Assembly (NCBI RefSeq): GCF_017639205.1 | Contig: NZ_CP071139.1 | Span: forward strand, 2,868,001 to 2,932,000 | Direction: 5' to 3' | From: Streptomyces nojiriensis | GTDB lineage: Bacteria; Actinomycetota; Actinomycetes; Streptomycetales; Streptomycetaceae | DNA length: 64,000 nt | Shown: one piece after another, positions 28,810 to 38,109 of the stretch | Layout of the letters: the number at the start of each line of letters is the position of its first letter | Position numbering within the stretch: the first letter of the stretch is position 1 | Position numbers and translations under genes: made by a program | Notes under the pieces: model-generated | What the model was told of the DNA's origin: nothing | Seen by the model: the letters and a program-made list of their open reading frames with translations, nothing else | Database searches by the model: none

Positions 28810-29442
28810 ATGTCTACCCATGCGAAGCGTGAACGCCTGCTCCTGGCGGACCTGTTGGAGTCGGCCGGCCCGGAGGCCCCCACGCTGTGCGCCGGCTGGA
28901 CCTGTCGGGACCTGGCCGCGCACGTGGTGGTCCGCGAGCGGCGGCCCGACGCGGCGGGCGGCCTGCTGCTGAACGTGCTGAAGGCCCGCCTGGACAAGGC
29001 GATGGAGGAGTACACGGCCAAGCCGTACGAGGAACTGATCCAGTTGATCAGGACCGGCCCGCCGAGGATGTCGGTGTACGCGCTGAAGCAGATCGACGAG
29101 GCGGCCAACGCGGTGGAGTTCTACGTCCACGCGGAGGACGTCCGCCGGGCGCAGCCGGACTGGTCCCCGCGGGAGCTGGACCCGGTCTTCTCCGACGCGC
29201 TGTGGTCTCGGCTGGAGAAACTGGCGCGCCTGACCGGCCGCCGCTCGCCGGTGGGCCTGGTGCTGAGGCGTCCCGACGGACGGACGGTGGTGGCGCACAA
29301 GGGTGCGCCGGTGGTGACGGTGACCGGCGAGCCGGGTGAGCTGACGCTGTTCTGCTTCGGCCGTCAGGCGTCTGCGTCGGTGACGCTGGACGGCGAGAAG
29401 GAGGCCGTCGCCAAGCTGACGGTGGCGGCCCTGGGTATCTGA
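28810..29442 (+). CDS. TIGR03085-family (DinB/mycothiol-maleylpyruvate isomerase-like) protein
   Basis: 210 residues from ATG at 28810. Starts [16 protein letters not shown], then [25 protein letters not shown], the pattern of the TIGR03085 metal-binding family related to mycothiol-dependent maleylpyruvate isomerase N-terminal domains. [20 protein letters not shown] carries the second set of likely metal-ligand residues (His and Glu). A C-terminal beta-rich domain ([30 protein letters not shown]) resembles SCP2-like wing domains. The enzymatic role is unproven. It is the only plus-strand gene between hisI and hisF. Confidence 0.85.
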   Translation: MSTHAKRERLLLADLLESAGPEAPTLCAGWTCRDLAAHVVVRERRPDAAGGLLLNVLKARLDKAMEEYTAKPYEELIQLIRTGPPRMSVYALKQIDEAANAVEFYVHAEDVRRAQPDWSPRELDPVFSDALWSRLEKLARLTGRRSPVGLVLRRPDGRTVVAHKGAPVVTVTGEPGELTLFCFGRQASASVTLDGEKEAVAKLTVAALGI

Positions 29443-29450
29443 CCCTGCCG

Positions 29451-29618
29451 TTGCCCTGGCCGGGCGGTGCGGGTTCTGTTCCGGGTGCGGCCCGGTGGCC
29501 GCGCCCTTGCCCTGGCCGGGCGGTGCGGGTTCTGTTCCGGGTGCGGCCCGGTGGCCGCGCCCTTGCCCTGGCCGGGCGGTGCGGGTTCTGTTCCGGGTGC
29601 GGCCCGGTGGCCGCGCCT
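29451..29618. repeat. Three tandem copies of a 56-base unit
   Basis: A unit starting TTGCCCTGGCCGGGCGGTGC is repeated at 29451, 29507 and 29563 with a period of exactly 56 bases and essentially no divergence, beginning ten bases after the TIGR03085 stop. The third copy runs into the CCTCAAACGCCGGCGGGG intergenic motif. No gene is visible in the 385-base gap 29443-29827. Confidence 0.88.
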
Positions 29619-29777
29619 CAAACGCCGGCGGGGCTGGGTTTGGCTTCGGGTGGGGTGGGGCCCCTCCGGGGGCTCTCCTCGGCGGCACCGCACCCCCACC
29701 CCCCGGTCCCGACCCCGGCCGGGCGGCACAACCCAGCCCCGCCGGCGATTGAGGCGCGGCCACCGGGCCGCACCCGG
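29593..29777. repeat. 48-base inverted repeat between TIGR03085 gene and hisF
   Basis: 29593-29640 and 29730-29777 are reverse complements with one mismatch in 48 bases, separated by 89 bases. Each arm contains the recurrent intergenic motif (CCTCAAACGCCGGCGGGGCT). Placed between convergent genes, a transcript from either side could fold into a long hairpin, so it may serve as a bidirectional terminator. Confidence 0.8.
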
Positions 29778-29827
29778 AAAGGGACCCGCAGCACCCCGGA
29801 ACGGCAGGCCGCGCCGGAGGCGAAGGG

Positions 29828-30583
29828 TCAGCGAACGGGGTGGCCCGATTCGCGGAGGGCCGTTTTGACTTCGGAGATGCGCAGGTCGCCGAAGTGGAAC
29901 ACCGACGCCGCGAGCACGGCATCCGCGCCCGCCTCGATCGCCGGGGCGAAATCGGCGAGACGGCCCGCGCCGCCCGAGGCGATCACCGGGACGGTGACGT
30001 GCTTGCGCACCGCCGCGATCATCTCGACGTCGTAGCCGTCCTTGGTACCGTCCGCGTCCATCGAGTTGAGCAGGATCTCGCCCGCGCCCAGCTCGGCCGC
30101 CCGGTGCGCCCACTCGACCGCGTCGATGCCGGTGCCCTGGCGGCCGCCGTGCGTGGTGACCTCGAAGGTCCCGGCGGCCGTGCGGCGCGCGTCCACGGAC
30201 AGGACGAGGACCTGCCGGCCGAAGCGCTCCGCGATCTCCTGGATCAGCTCGGGGCGGACGATGGCGGCGGTGTTCACGCCCACCTTGTCCGCTCCGGCCC
30301 GCAGCAGCTTGTCGACGTCGTCGGCCGTGCGGACGCCGCCGCCCACCGTGAGCGGGATGAAGACCTGCTCGGCGGTGCGGCGCACCACGTCGTACGTGGT
30401 CTCGCGGTTCCCGGAGGACGCGGTGATGTCGAGGAAGGTCAGCTCGTCGGCGCCCTCGGCGTCGTACAGCTTGGCCATCTCCACCGGGTCACCCGCGTCG
30501 CGCAGGTTCTGGAAGTTGACGCCCTTGACGACCCGGCCGTTGTCCACGTCCAGGCAGGGGATCACGCGTACGGCGAGGGTCAT
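29828..30583 (-). CDS. hisF: Imidazole glycerol phosphate synthase cyclase subunit
   Basis: 251 residues from ATG at 30583, overlapping the ridA stop by four bases (ATGA). A (beta/alpha)8 barrel forming IGP and AICAR with ammonia from HisH. Catalytic Asp residues in [18 protein letters not shown] (about residue 11) and in [15 protein letters not shown] (about 130) are present, as are the phosphate loops [14 protein letters not shown] and [13 protein letters not shown]. Full length. Last gene of the hisD-to-hisF run. Confidence 0.97.
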   Translation of the reverse strand: MTLAVRVIPCLDVDNGRVVKGVNFQNLRDAGDPVEMAKLYDAEGADELTFLDITASSGNRETTYDVVRRTAEQVFIPLTVGGGVRTADDVDKLLRAGADKVGVNTAAIVRPELIQEIAERFGRQVLVLSVDARRTAAGTFEVTTHGGRQGTGIDAVEWAHRAAELGAGEILLNSMDADGTKDGYDVEMIAAVRKHVTVPVIASGGAGRLADFAPAIEAGADAVLAASVFHFGDLRISEVKTALRESGHPVR

Positions 30584-30981
30584 TCCGCCACCGCCTTGAA
30601 CGCCTCGACCTCCACCTCGACGACCATGCTGGGGTCGACGAAGCCGGAGACGATGAGCATGGTCGCGGCGGGGCGGACCGCGTCGAAGAGTTCCTTGTGG
30701 GCGCGGCCCACCTCTTCGACGTCCCGGGCGTGCGTCAGGTACATGCGGGTGCGCACGACGTCCTCGGGGCCGAGGCCGGCCTGGGCGAGGGCCTTGAAGG
30801 CGACGTCGAAGGCGGCGACGGTCTGGTCGTACGGGCCGCCCGCGTCGGCCGCGGTGCAGCCGGAGACCAGGACCAGGCCGTTGGGGAGGGCCACGGCGCG
30901 CGAGTAGCCGATGACGTCCTCGTAGGCACCGCCGGAGGAGATGCGGCGTACGCCGGCCGTGGAGTCGGAGGGGTTGCTCAT
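30580..30981 (-). CDS. RidA/YjgF-family protein
   Basis: 133 residues from ATG at 30981, overlapping priA upstream and hisF downstream by four bases each. RidA fold: [18 protein letters not shown] at the N-terminus, [30 protein letters not shown], then [24 protein letters not shown]. The catalytic Arg of imine deaminases is recognisable in VVRTRMYLT. RidA deaminates reactive enamine/imine intermediates, for example those from PLP enzymes. Its placement inside the his run suggests protection of HisC or another PLP enzyme, but that is inference; it may be a divergent subfamily. Confidence 0.87.
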   Translation of the reverse strand: MSNPSDSTAGVRRISSGGAYEDVIGYSRAVALPNGLVLVSGCTAADAGGPYDQTVAAFDVAFKALAQAGLGPEDVVRTRMYLTHARDVEEVGRAHKELFDAVRPAATMLIVSGFVDPSMVVEVEVEAFKAVAE

Positions 30982-31709
30982 GCGGAGACCACCTTCAGGG
31001 CTTCTTCCAGGGTGAAGGCCTTGGCGTACAGGGCCTTGCCGACGATCGCGCCTTCGACGCCGAGCGGGACCAGCTCGGACAGCGCCCGCAGGTCGTCGAG
31101 CGAGGAGATGCCGCCGGAGGCGACGACGGGCCGGTCGGTGGCGGCGCAGACGTTCTTCAGCAGCTCCAGGTTGGGGCCGGTCAGCGTGCCGTCCTTGCCG
31201 ATGTCCGTGACGACGTACCGGGCGCAGCCCTCGGAGTCCAGGCGGGCGAGGGTCTCGTAGAGGTCGCCGCCCTCGCTGGTCCAGCCGCGGCCCTTGAGGG
31301 TGGTGCCGCGTACGTCGAGGCCGATCGCGATCCTGTCGCCGTGCTCGGCGATGGCCTTGGCGGCCCACTCGGGGGTCTCCAGGGCGGCGGTGCCCAGGTT
31401 GACGCGGGTGCAGCCGGTGGCGAGGGCCGCGGCGAGCGTGGCGTCGTCGCGGATGCCGCCGGAGAGCTCGACCTTGATGTCCATGGCGCGGGTGATCTCG
31501 GCGACGAGGGCGCGGTTGTCGCCGGTGCCGAAGGCTGCGTCCAGGTCGACCAGGTGCAGCCATTCGGCGCCGGAGCGCTGCCAGGCGAGGGCGGCGTCCA
31601 GCGGGGAGCCGTAGGAGGTCTCGCTGCCGGACACCCCGTGCACGAGGCGGACGGCCTGTCCGTCGCGGACGTCGACCGCGGGCAGGAGTTCGAGCGTGGG
31701 TGCGGTCAT
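30978..31709 (-). CDS. priA: Bifunctional HisA/TrpF phosphoribosyl isomerase
   Basis: 243 residues from ATG at 31709; an adjacent GTG at 31712 is an alternative and both are coupled to the hisH stop. A (beta/alpha)8 enzyme. Features typical of actinobacterial Pri[21 protein letters not shown] with the catalytic Asp11 region, [54 protein letters not shown] with the second Asp, and [16 protein letters not shown]. PriA isomerises both ProFAR (histidine) and phosphoribosylanthranilate (tryptophan). No trpF appears among the trp genes in this window, which fits the dual role. Confidence 0.95.
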   Translation of the reverse strand: MTAPTLELLPAVDVRDGQAVRLVHGVSGSETSYGSPLDAALAWQRSGAEWLHLVDLDAAFGTGDNRALVAEITRAMDIKVELSGGIRDDATLAAALATGCTRVNLGTAALETPEWAAKAIAEHGDRIAIGLDVRGTTLKGRGWTSEGGDLYETLARLDSEGCARYVVTDIGKDGTLTGPNLELLKNVCAATDRPVVASGGISSLDDLRALSELVPLGVEGAIVGKALYAKAFTLEEALKVVSA

Positions 31710-32359
31710 CACAGGGTCTCGATCCAGTTGGTGAGGAGCTGGGCGCCGGCGTCGCCGGACTTCTCGGGGTGGAACTGCGTGGCCCACAGGGCCCGGTTCT
31801 CCACCGCCGCCACGAAACGCTCGCCGTGGGTGGCCCAGGTGACCTTGGGGGCGCGGATCGCCGGGTTGGTGACTTCGAGGCTCCAGTCGTGCGCCGCGTA
31901 GGAGTGCACGAAGTAGAAGCGGGCGTCGGCGTCCAGGCCCTTGAAGGCCTGGCTGTCGGCCGGGGCCTCGACGGTGTTCCAGCCCATGTGCGGGACGACG
32001 GGGGCCTTGAGCGGGCCGACCGTGCCGGGCCACTCGTCCAGGCCCTCGGTCTCCACGCCGTGCTCGATGCCGCGCTCGAAGAGGATCTGCATGCCGACGC
32101 AGATGCCCATGACCGGGCGTCCGCCGGAGAGCCGGCGGCCGATGATCCAGTCACCGCGGGCGTCCTTGAGGCCCTGCATGCAGGCGGAGAAGGCGCCGAC
32201 GCCGGGGACGAGGAGTCCGTCGGCGTCCATGGCCTTGTCGTAGTCGCGGGTGATCTCGACGTTCGCGCCGACGCGGGCGAGGGCCCGCTCGGCGGAGCGG
32301 ACGTTTCCGAAGCCGTAGTCGAAGACGACGACGTTCTTGGTGGGGCGGACTGCGCTCAT
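31709..32359 (-). CDS. hisH: Imidazole glycerol phosphate synthase glutaminase subunit
   Basis: 216 residues from ATG at 32359. Class I glutamine amidotransferase supplying ammonia to HisF. Nucleophile Cys87 in [16 protein letters not shown]; His and Glu of the triad in [35 protein letters not shown] and [13 protein letters not shown] are typical HisH segments. The ATG overlaps the stop of the small membrane protein gene (ATGA), and its stop is fused to the priA start. Confidence 0.96.
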   Translation of the reverse strand: MSAVRPTKNVVVFDYGFGNVRSAERALARVGANVEITRDYDKAMDADGLLVPGVGAFSACMQGLKDARGDWIIGRRLSGGRPVMGICVGMQILFERGIEHGVETEGLDEWPGTVGPLKAPVVPHMGWNTVEAPADSQAFKGLDADARFYFVHSYAAHDWSLEVTNPAIRAPKVTWATHGERFVAAVENRALWATQFHPEKSGDAGAQLLTNWIETL

Positions 32360-32523
32360 TCCCAAATTCCCTGGATTCGCAGGACTCCGGCGGCCAGACA
32401 CATCGCGGAGGCCAGAGCGAGCAGAATGATGACCGACTTGGGCATCTTCTGCTTCTGGAAGGAGTAGACGCCCCCGGCCAGGAACAGGCCGAGGACGATC
32501 AGGATGGTGTTCAGGCCGTTCAC
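32356..32523 (-). CDS. Small two-helix membrane protein inside the his operon
   Basis: 55 residues from GTG at 32523, two bases downstream of the hisB stop and overlapping the hisH start by four bases. Two membrane helices: [19 protein letters not shown], then a basic loop QKQKMPKS, then [20 protein letters not shown]. The coupled overlaps make it a real gene despite its size. I recall similar small proteins at this place in other Streptomyces his clusters, but no function is known. Confidence 0.8.
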   Translation of the reverse strand: MNGLNTILIVLGLFLAGGVYSFQKQKMPKSVIILLALASAMCLAAGVLRIQGIWE

Positions 32524-32525
32524 GG

Positions 32526-33119
32526 CTAGAGGGCGCCCTTCGTGGAGGGCAGGATGCCGGCCGCGCGCGGGTCGAACTCGGCGGCGTAGCGCAGGGCCCG
32601 GGCGAGGGCCTTGAACTGGCACTCCACGATGTGGTGGGCGTTGCGGCCGTACGGGACGTGGATGTGCAGGGCGATCTGGGCCTGCGCGACGAAGGACTCG
32701 AAGATGTGCCGGGTCATCGTCGTGTCGTACGTGCCGATCATCGGCGCCATGTTCTCGGGCTCGGTGTGCACGAGGTAGGGGCGGCCGGACAGGTCGACGG
32801 TCACCTGGGCGAGGGACTCGTCGAGCGGCACGGTGCAGTTGCCGAAGCGGTAGATGCCGACCTTGTCACCGAGGGCCTGCTTGAAGGCGGCGCCCAGCGC
32901 GAGGGCGCTGTCCTCGATGGTGTGGTGGCTGTCGATGTGCAGGTCGCCCTCGGTCTTGACGGTGAGGTCGAAGAGGCCGTGGCGGCCGAGCTGGTCGAGC
33001 ATGTGGTCGTAGAAGCCCACGCCCGTCGAGACGTCGACCTGGCCGGTGCCGTCGAGGTTTATCTCGACGACGACCGAGGTCTCCTTGGTGGTCCGTTCGA
33101 CCCGTCCGATGCGGCTCAT
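32526..33119 (-). CDS. hisB: Imidazoleglycerol-phosphate dehydratase
   Basis: 197 residues from ATG at 33119, overlapping the hisC stop by four bases. Removes water from IGP to give imidazole acetol phosphate. Mn-binding His/Glu signatures: [30 protein letters not shown], and the second set [15 protein letters not shown] and [19 protein letters not shown]. One-domain form without the phosphatase fused in enterobacteria. Complete, standard length. Confidence 0.97.
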   Translation of the reverse strand: MSRIGRVERTTKETSVVVEINLDGTGQVDVSTGVGFYDHMLDQLGRHGLFDLTVKTEGDLHIDSHHTIEDSALALGAAFKQALGDKVGIYRFGNCTVPLDESLAQVTVDLSGRPYLVHTEPENMAPMIGTYDTTMTRHIFESFVAQAQIALHIHVPYGRNAHHIVECQFKALARALRYAAEFDPRAAGILPSTKGAL

Positions 33120-34225
33120 GCGTGCTGCTCCTTCTTCAGTGCGCGAACCGCTTCCAGGAACGCGTCGTTCTCCGCCGGGGTGCCCGCGGTGACCCGCAGC
33201 CATCCCGGTACGCCGTTGTCCCGGACCAGGACGCCCTGGTCGAGGATCTTCTGCCAGGCGGTGTGCGAGTCCTCGAACTTCCCGAACTGGATGAAGTTCG
33301 CGTCGGAATCGGTGACCTCGAAGCCGATGGCCCGCAGTTCGGCGACCAGGCGGTCGCGCTCGGCCTTGAGCTGCTCGACGTAGCCGAGCAGGGTGTCGGT
33401 GTGTTCCAGGGCGGCCAGTGCGGTGGCCTGGGTGACGGCCGACAGGTGGTACGGCAGGCGCACCAGCTGGACGGCGTCGACGACGGCGGGGTGCGCCGCC
33501 AGGTAGCCCAGGCGCAGACCGGCCGCGCCGAAGGCCTTGGACATGGTCCGGGAGACCACCATGTTCGGGCGGCCCTCGATGAGGGGCAGCAGCGAGTCCC
33601 GGTGGCTGAACTCCACGTACGCCTCGTCCACGATGACCAGGGAGGGCTTGGCCGCCTGGGCGGCCTCGTAGAGGGCGAGGACCGTCTCGGCCTCGACCGC
33701 GGTGCCCGTGGGGTTGTTGGGCGAGGTGATGAAGACGACGTCGGGGGCGTTCTCGGTGATCGCCTGCTCGGCCGCCTCCACGTCGATGGTGAAGTCCTCG
33801 CGGCGCGGCCCGGAGATCCAGCCGGTGCCGGTGCCGCGGGAGATCAGCGCGTGCATCGAGTAGGAGGGCTCGAAACCGAGCGCGGTGCGGCCGGGTCCGC
33901 CGAAGGTCTGCAGCAGCTGCTGGATGACCTCGTTGGAGCCGTTGGCGGCCCAGACGTTCTCCCGCGCGACCGGGTGCCTGCCGGTACGGGTGAGGTAGGC
34001 GGCCAGCTCGGTGCGCAGTTCGACCGCGTCCCGGTCGGGGTAGCGGTTGAGGGTGCGGGCGGCCTCGGAGACGCGCTCGGCGATCCGCCGTACGAGCTCC
34101 TCGGGCAGCTCGTACGGGTTCTCGTTGGTGTTCAGCTGGACGGGCACGTCGAGCTGCGGGGCGCCGTACGGGGTCTTGCCGCGCAGCTCGTCCCGGATGG
34201 GCAGGTCGTCGATGCCGAAGCTCAC
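33116..34225 (-). CDS. hisC: Histidinol-phosphate aminotransferase
   Basis: 369 residues from GTG at 34225, overlapping the hisD stop (GTGA). PLP fold-type I enzyme transferring an amino group from glutamate to imidazole acetol phosphate. Seen: [57 protein letters not shown], and the PLP-lysine motif [21 protein letters not shown]-terminal NFIQFGKF and VLVRDNG are family typical. Alternative upstream starts would run deep into hisD and are unlikely. Confidence 0.97.
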   Translation of the reverse strand: MSFGIDDLPIRDELRGKTPYGAPQLDVPVQLNTNENPYELPEELVRRIAERVSEAARTLNRYPDRDAVELRTELAAYLTRTGRHPVARENVWAANGSNEVIQQLLQTFGGPGRTALGFEPSYSMHALISRGTGTGWISGPRREDFTIDVEAAEQAITENAPDVVFITSPNNPTGTAVEAETVLALYEAAQAAKPSLVIVDEAYVEFSHRDSLLPLIEGRPNMVVSRTMSKAFGAAGLRLGYLAAHPAVVDAVQLVRLPYHLSAVTQATALAALEHTDTLLGYVEQLKAERDRLVAELRAIGFEVTDSDANFIQFGKFEDSHTAWQKILDQGVLVRDNGVPGWLRVTAGTPAENDAFLEAVRALKKEQHA

Positions 34226-35544
34226 TGGGTGGGCACCTTCCATCCGAAGCGCGCCTTCAGGGCGGCGCCGTGCGCGGGCAGGTCCTCGGCCTCGGCCAGC
34301 GTCACCACGTGGTGGGTGACCTCGGCGAGGGCGTCCCGCGTGTAGTCGACGATGTGGATGCCGCGCAGGAAGGACTGCACGGACAGGCCGGAGGAGTGGC
34401 AGGCGCAGCCGCCGGTGGGCAGCACGTGGTTCGAGCCGGCGCAGTAGTCGCCGAGCGAGACCGGGGCCCACGGGCCGACGAAGATCGCGCCGGCGTTGCG
34501 GACGCGTGCGGCCCAGGCGGCGGCGTCGGCGGTCTGGATCTCCAGGTGCTCGGCGCCGTACGCGTCGACGATCTTGAGGCCGTCCTCCAGGCTGTCGACC
34601 AGCACGATCGCTGACTGCTTGCCGGCGAGGGCGGGCTTGATCCGGTCCTCGACGTGCTTGGTCGCGGCGACCTGCGGCTCCAGCTCCCGCTCGACGGCGT
34701 CCGCGAGCTCGGCGGAGTCCGTGACGAGCACGGCGGCGGCCATCGGGTCGTGCTCGGCCTGGCTGATCAGGTCGGCTGCGACGTGCACCGGGTCGGCCGT
34801 GGAGTCGGCGAGGACGGCGATCTCGGTCGGGCCGGCCTCGGTGTCGATGCCGATCTTCCCGGTGAAGTAGCGCTTGGCGGCGGCGACCCAGATGTTGCCG
34901 GGGCCGGTCACCATGTTGGCGGGAAGGCAGTCCTCGGTCCCGTGGGCGAACATCGCCACGGCCTGCGCACCGCCCACCGCGTACACCTCGTCCACGCCGA
35001 GCAGCGCGCACGCGGCGAGGATCGTCGGGTGCGGCAGGCCGCCGAACTCCTTCTGCGGCGGGGACGCGAGCGCGATCGACTCGACGCCCGCCTCCTGGGC
35101 CGGTACGACGTTCATGACGACGGAGGACGGGTACACGGAGCGGCCGCCCGGGGCGTACAGCCCCACGCGCTCCACCGGAACCCACTTCTCGGTCACGGTG
35201 CCGCCGGGCACCACCTGGGTGGTGTGCTCGGTGCGGCGCTGGTTGCGGTGCACGATCCGGGCGCGCCGGATCGACTCCTCCAGGGCGGCGCGGACGGCCG
35301 GGTCCAGCTGTTCCAGGGCGGCCTTGACGGCCTCCGCGGGTACCCGGACCTGCGAGAGCTCGACCCCGTCGAACTTCTGCGCGTACTCGATCAGCGCCGC
35401 CGTGCCACGATGATGGACGTCCTCGCAGATGGGCCGCACCTTCTCCAGGGCAGCTTCTACGTCGAACTCGGCACGGGGCAGCAGATCGCGCAGGGCGCCA
35501 CCCTCGGGGAGGGCGTCACCGCGCAGGTCGATACGAGAGATCAC
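34222..35544 (-). CDS. hisD: Histidinol dehydrogenase
   Basis: 440 residues from GTG at 35544. Zn-dependent, NAD-linked oxidation of histidinol to histidine. Family segments: [23 protein letters not shown] loop ([14 protein letters not shown] at about 133), [70 protein letters not shown] (Zn ligands), and [20 protein letters not shown] with the catalytic His. First gene of the hisD-to-hisF run; the 125-base gap to its divergent neighbour holds an inverted repeat. Confidence 0.97.
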   Translation of the reverse strand: MISRIDLRGDALPEGGALRDLLPRAEFDVEAALEKVRPICEDVHHRGTAALIEYAQKFDGVELSQVRVPAEAVKAALEQLDPAVRAALEESIRRARIVHRNQRRTEHTTQVVPGGTVTEKWVPVERVGLYAPGGRSVYPSSVVMNVVPAQEAGVESIALASPPQKEFGGLPHPTILAACALLGVDEVYAVGGAQAVAMFAHGTEDCLPANMVTGPGNIWVAAAKRYFTGKIGIDTEAGPTEIAVLADSTADPVHVAADLISQAEHDPMAAAVLVTDSAELADAVERELEPQVAATKHVEDRIKPALAGKQSAIVLVDSLEDGLKIVDAYGAEHLEIQTADAAAWAARVRNAGAIFVGPWAPVSLGDYCAGSNHVLPTGGCACHSSGLSVQSFLRGIHIVDYTRDALAEVTHHVVTLAEAEDLPAHGAALKARFGWKVPTQ

Positions 35545-35584
35545 CTCACAATTCTCTCAGACCGCTTCGCGCCACCGTCCGCCC

Positions 35585-35601
35585 GTATCACTGGCTGATA
35601 C
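35585..35601. promoter_or_regulatory. Inverted repeat in the divergent hisD promoter region
   Basis: GTATCA-CTGGC-TGATAC is a perfect interrupted palindrome 41 bases upstream of the hisD start and 69 bases upstream of the membrane-protein start at 35670. AT-richer than its surroundings. It may be an operator for either gene; no known his regulator site is recognised. Confidence 0.4.
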
Positions 35602-35669
35602 AGGCCCCGGATGTCACAGGCGCCCGATAGCGTTCCCCTACACGTAGCTGACAGCGGAGGGGGGCCGCC

Positions 35670-37265
35670 GTGACCGAGGCGCGCACGGACGGGGAACCGG
35701 CGGATCTCACCGCTGCCGAACGCCGGATGTGGGACGCGTACCGCACGGGCAGCGTCTGCGATCTCAGCGCCCGCGCCGCCGACCGGGACGATCCGCACGC
35801 CGAGCACGTCTGGGGGCCCGAGCGCAGTGTCCGCGCCCGGGTGGTCGCCCGGCTGCTGTTGCACGGTCCGCCGCCGGTGCCGGGCCGGGTGGCCTCCCTG
35901 AAGCTGCGCGGGGTGCGGATCAGCGGACGGCTGGAACTGTCCGGTGGCGCGGTGGCCCCGTACGTGGAGTTCCAGTCCTGCCGCTTCGACAGCGAGATCC
36001 AGCTGGCCGAGGCCCGTTTCGGCACGCTGCGCCTGATCAACTGCGCGATACCGCGGCTGGAGGCGGCCCGGCTGCACACCGAGGGCGATCTGCACCTGCC
36101 GCGCTGCCGGGTGGCGCGCGGGATCCGGCTCACCGACGCGCAGATCGGCACCGACCTGCTGGTCAGCCAGGCCGTGGTGCAGCGGGACAACAAGGGCCGG
36201 GCGATCGCCGCGGACGGGATGTCCGTGGCGCAGGACTTACAGGGGGAGCTGCTGGAGACGTACGGGGAGGTGAGCCTGCGCGGCGCCAAGGTCGGCGTGT
36301 CGATGAACCTGCGCGGCGCCCGCCTGCGCAACCCGTACGGGCGGTTCGCGCTGAACGCCCCGCAGCTGACCGTCGAGCGGACCCTGTACCTGACCTCCAT
36401 CGCGCTGGACTACGCGGCGTACGGGGGCTCCTCCACTCCCCCGTACGGGCTGGGGCCGACGCCCACCCGGGGCCGGCGGGCCCAGCACTTCGAGTGCCGG
36501 GGCGGGCTGCGGCTGGACGACGGCCGCTTCGGGGACGCCATCGACTTCTACGGGGCGCGGTTCACGCTCACCTCCGAGCAGGAGATCTCCCTGCGCCGGA
36601 TCCAGACCCCCGAGTTCCGGTTCGTCGGCGAGCGGCCGGAGCAGGGCCGGGTGGTGGTGTCCGGGGCCAAGGTGGTCAAGCTGGTCGACACCTCCACGAG
36701 CTGGCCGGGCCCGGGCGGGCTGTCCATCGAGGGGTTCGTCTACGAGAACCTCGCGCCCCGGGGCCATTTCCCGCTCTCCCGCCGCCTGGAGTGGGTGGCG
36801 GCGGCCACTCCCGAGTACTCGCCGGAGCCGTACGAGCGGCTGGCCGCCGTACTGCGGGCGAGCGGCGAGGACCAGGACGCCCGCGAGGTGCTGCTGGCCA
36901 AGCAGCGGCGGCGCCGGGCCACGCTGCCGCTCGGGCCGAAGGCGTGGGGGTACCTCCAGGACTGGACGGTGGTCTACGGCTACCGGCCGGGCCGGGCCGC
37001 GCTGTGGATGGCGGTGCTGTGGGCGGCGGGGGCGCTGCTGTTCTCCCGGCTCCACCCGCCGGCGATCAAGGAGGACGAGCATCCGCAGTGGAGCGCCGCC
37101 CTGTACGCGCTGGACCTGCTGCTCCCGGTGATCGACCTCGGCCAGCAGGGCCAGTGGAAGCTGGAGGGCGGCTGGCAGTGGGGGGCGGCGGGCCTGGTCG
37201 TCATGGGCTGGATCCTGGCCACGACGGTGGCGGCGGGGGCTTCCCGGCTGCTGCGGCGGGGGTGA
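35670..37265 (+). CDS. Membrane protein with solenoid-like cytoplasmic region, function unknown
   Basis: 531 residues from GTG at 35670, with GGAGGGGGG just upstream. Residues about 70-350 contain recurring short beta units such as LKLRGVRISGRLELSGG, VEFQSCRFDSEIQLAEA, VSLRGAKVGVSMNLRGA and DAIDFYGARFTLTSE, with a period near 20, suggesting a pentapeptide-like or bactofilin-like beta-solenoid. A helical stretch follows, then two membrane helices at the C-terminus (ALWMAVLWAAGALLFS and GAAGLVVMGWILATTVAAGA). Similar proteins have been labelled oxidoreductase, but I see no dinucleotide-binding motif. It diverges from hisD and stands alone. Confidence 0.8.
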   Translation: MTEARTDGEPADLTAAERRMWDAYRTGSVCDLSARAADRDDPHAEHVWGPERSVRARVVARLLLHGPPPVPGRVASLKLRGVRISGRLELSGGAVAPYVEFQSCRFDSEIQLAEARFGTLRLINCAIPRLEAARLHTEGDLHLPRCRVARGIRLTDAQIGTDLLVSQAVVQRDNKGRAIAADGMSVAQDLQGELLETYGEVSLRGAKVGVSMNLRGARLRNPYGRFALNAPQLTVERTLYLTSIALDYAAYGGSSTPPYGLGPTPTRGRRAQHFECRGGLRLDDGRFGDAIDFYGARFTLTSEQEISLRRIQTPEFRFVGERPEQGRVVVSGAKVVKLVDTSTSWPGPGGLSIEGFVYENLAPRGHFPLSRRLEWVAAATPEYSPEPYERLAAVLRASGEDQDAREVLLAKQRRRRATLPLGPKAWGYLQDWTVVYGYRPGRAALWMAVLWAAGALLFSRLHPPAIKEDEHPQWSAALYALDLLLPVIDLGQQGQWKLEGGWQWGAAGLVVMGWILATTVAAGASRLLRRG

Positions 37266-37348
37266 CGGCGGCGTGGGTCGTCCGGCGGATCGCCGACGTG
37301 ACGCCGTCCGCCCCTCAAACGCCGGACACCCTCGGTGGCCCGGGCGAT

Positions 37349-37354
37349 TACCCT
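37349..37354 (+). promoter_or_regulatory. -10-like hexamer, probable leaderless start
   Basis: TACCCT ends seven bases before the GTG at 37362, and no ribosome site is present in between. Same geometry as at 28797 and 53401. Confidence 0.4.
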
Positions 37355-37361
37355 GTGCGTC

Positions 37362-38099
37362 GTGACCACCGTTCGCCTGCCCCTCTTCCCGCTGAATTCG
37401 GTGCTGTTCCCGGGACTCGTCCTTCCGCTGAACATCTTCGAGGAGCGCTATCGCGCCATGATGCGCGAGCTGCTGAAGACGGGCGAGGACGAGCCGCGCC
37501 GTTTCGCGGTCGTCGCGATCCGCGACGGCCGGGAGGTCGCGCCGACCGCGCCCGGCCTGCCGGACCAGACGTCCCTGCCCGAGCGGGGCCCGGCGGCGGG
37601 CTTCGGCCCCGACCCGATCCAGGCCTTCCACCGGGTGGGCTGCATCGCCGACGCGGCGACCGTCCGGGAGCGGGAGGACGGCAGCTTCGAGGTCCTGGCG
37701 ACCGGTACGACGCGGGTCCGGCTGATCTCGGTCGACGCCTCGGGCCCCTTCCTGACGGCGGAGCTGGAGGAGCTCCCGGAGGACGCGGGCGACGGCGCGG
37801 GCGTGCTGGCCGAGGGGGTGCTGCGGGCCTTCCGCAACTACCAGAAGCGGCTGGCCGGGGCCCGCGAGCGGTCCCTGACGGGCGCGGAGCTCCCCGACGA
37901 GCCGTCGGTGGTCTCCTACCTGGTGGCAGCGGCGGCGGTGCTGGACATCCCGGCGAAGCAGCGGCTGCTCCAGGCCCCGGACACCGCGACCCGGCTGGCG
38001 GAGGAGCTGAAGCTGCTGCGCACGGAGACGGCGGTGATCCGCCACCTGCCGTCGCTGCCGGCGGTGGACCTGACCCGTGCCCCGACGAGCCCGAACTGA
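37362..38099 (+). CDS. LON N-terminal (substrate-binding) domain protein
   Basis: 245 residues from GTG at 37362, chosen because VTTVRLPLFPLNSVLFPG is the normal start of this family. LON-NTD signatures: LPLFPLNSVLFPGLVLPLNI, FEERYRAMMRELL, VGCIADAATVREREDGSF and LATGTTRVRLI. There is no ATPase or protease domain, so it is a stand-alone LON-substrate-binding-like protein; the role is unknown, perhaps protein binding. The helical C-terminal half ends near LPSLPAVDLTRAP. It lies ten bases before the YbaK gene and is probably co-transcribed with it. Confidence 0.87.
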   Translation: MTTVRLPLFPLNSVLFPGLVLPLNIFEERYRAMMRELLKTGEDEPRRFAVVAIRDGREVAPTAPGLPDQTSLPERGPAAGFGPDPIQAFHRVGCIADAATVREREDGSFEVLATGTTRVRLISVDASGPFLTAELEELPEDAGDGAGVLAEGVLRAFRNYQKRLAGARERSLTGAELPDEPSVVSYLVAAAAVLDIPAKQRLLQAPDTATRLAEELKLLRTETAVIRHLPSLPAVDLTRAPTSPN

Positions 38100-38109
38100 G
38101 CGCACACCG

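Noticed and set aside
29451..30113. Open frames across the 56-base tandem repeats
   Set aside because: The translations are repetitive Gly/Ala/Pro-rich products of the repeat itself; a unit of 56 bases is not a multiple of three, so the frame shifts at every copy.
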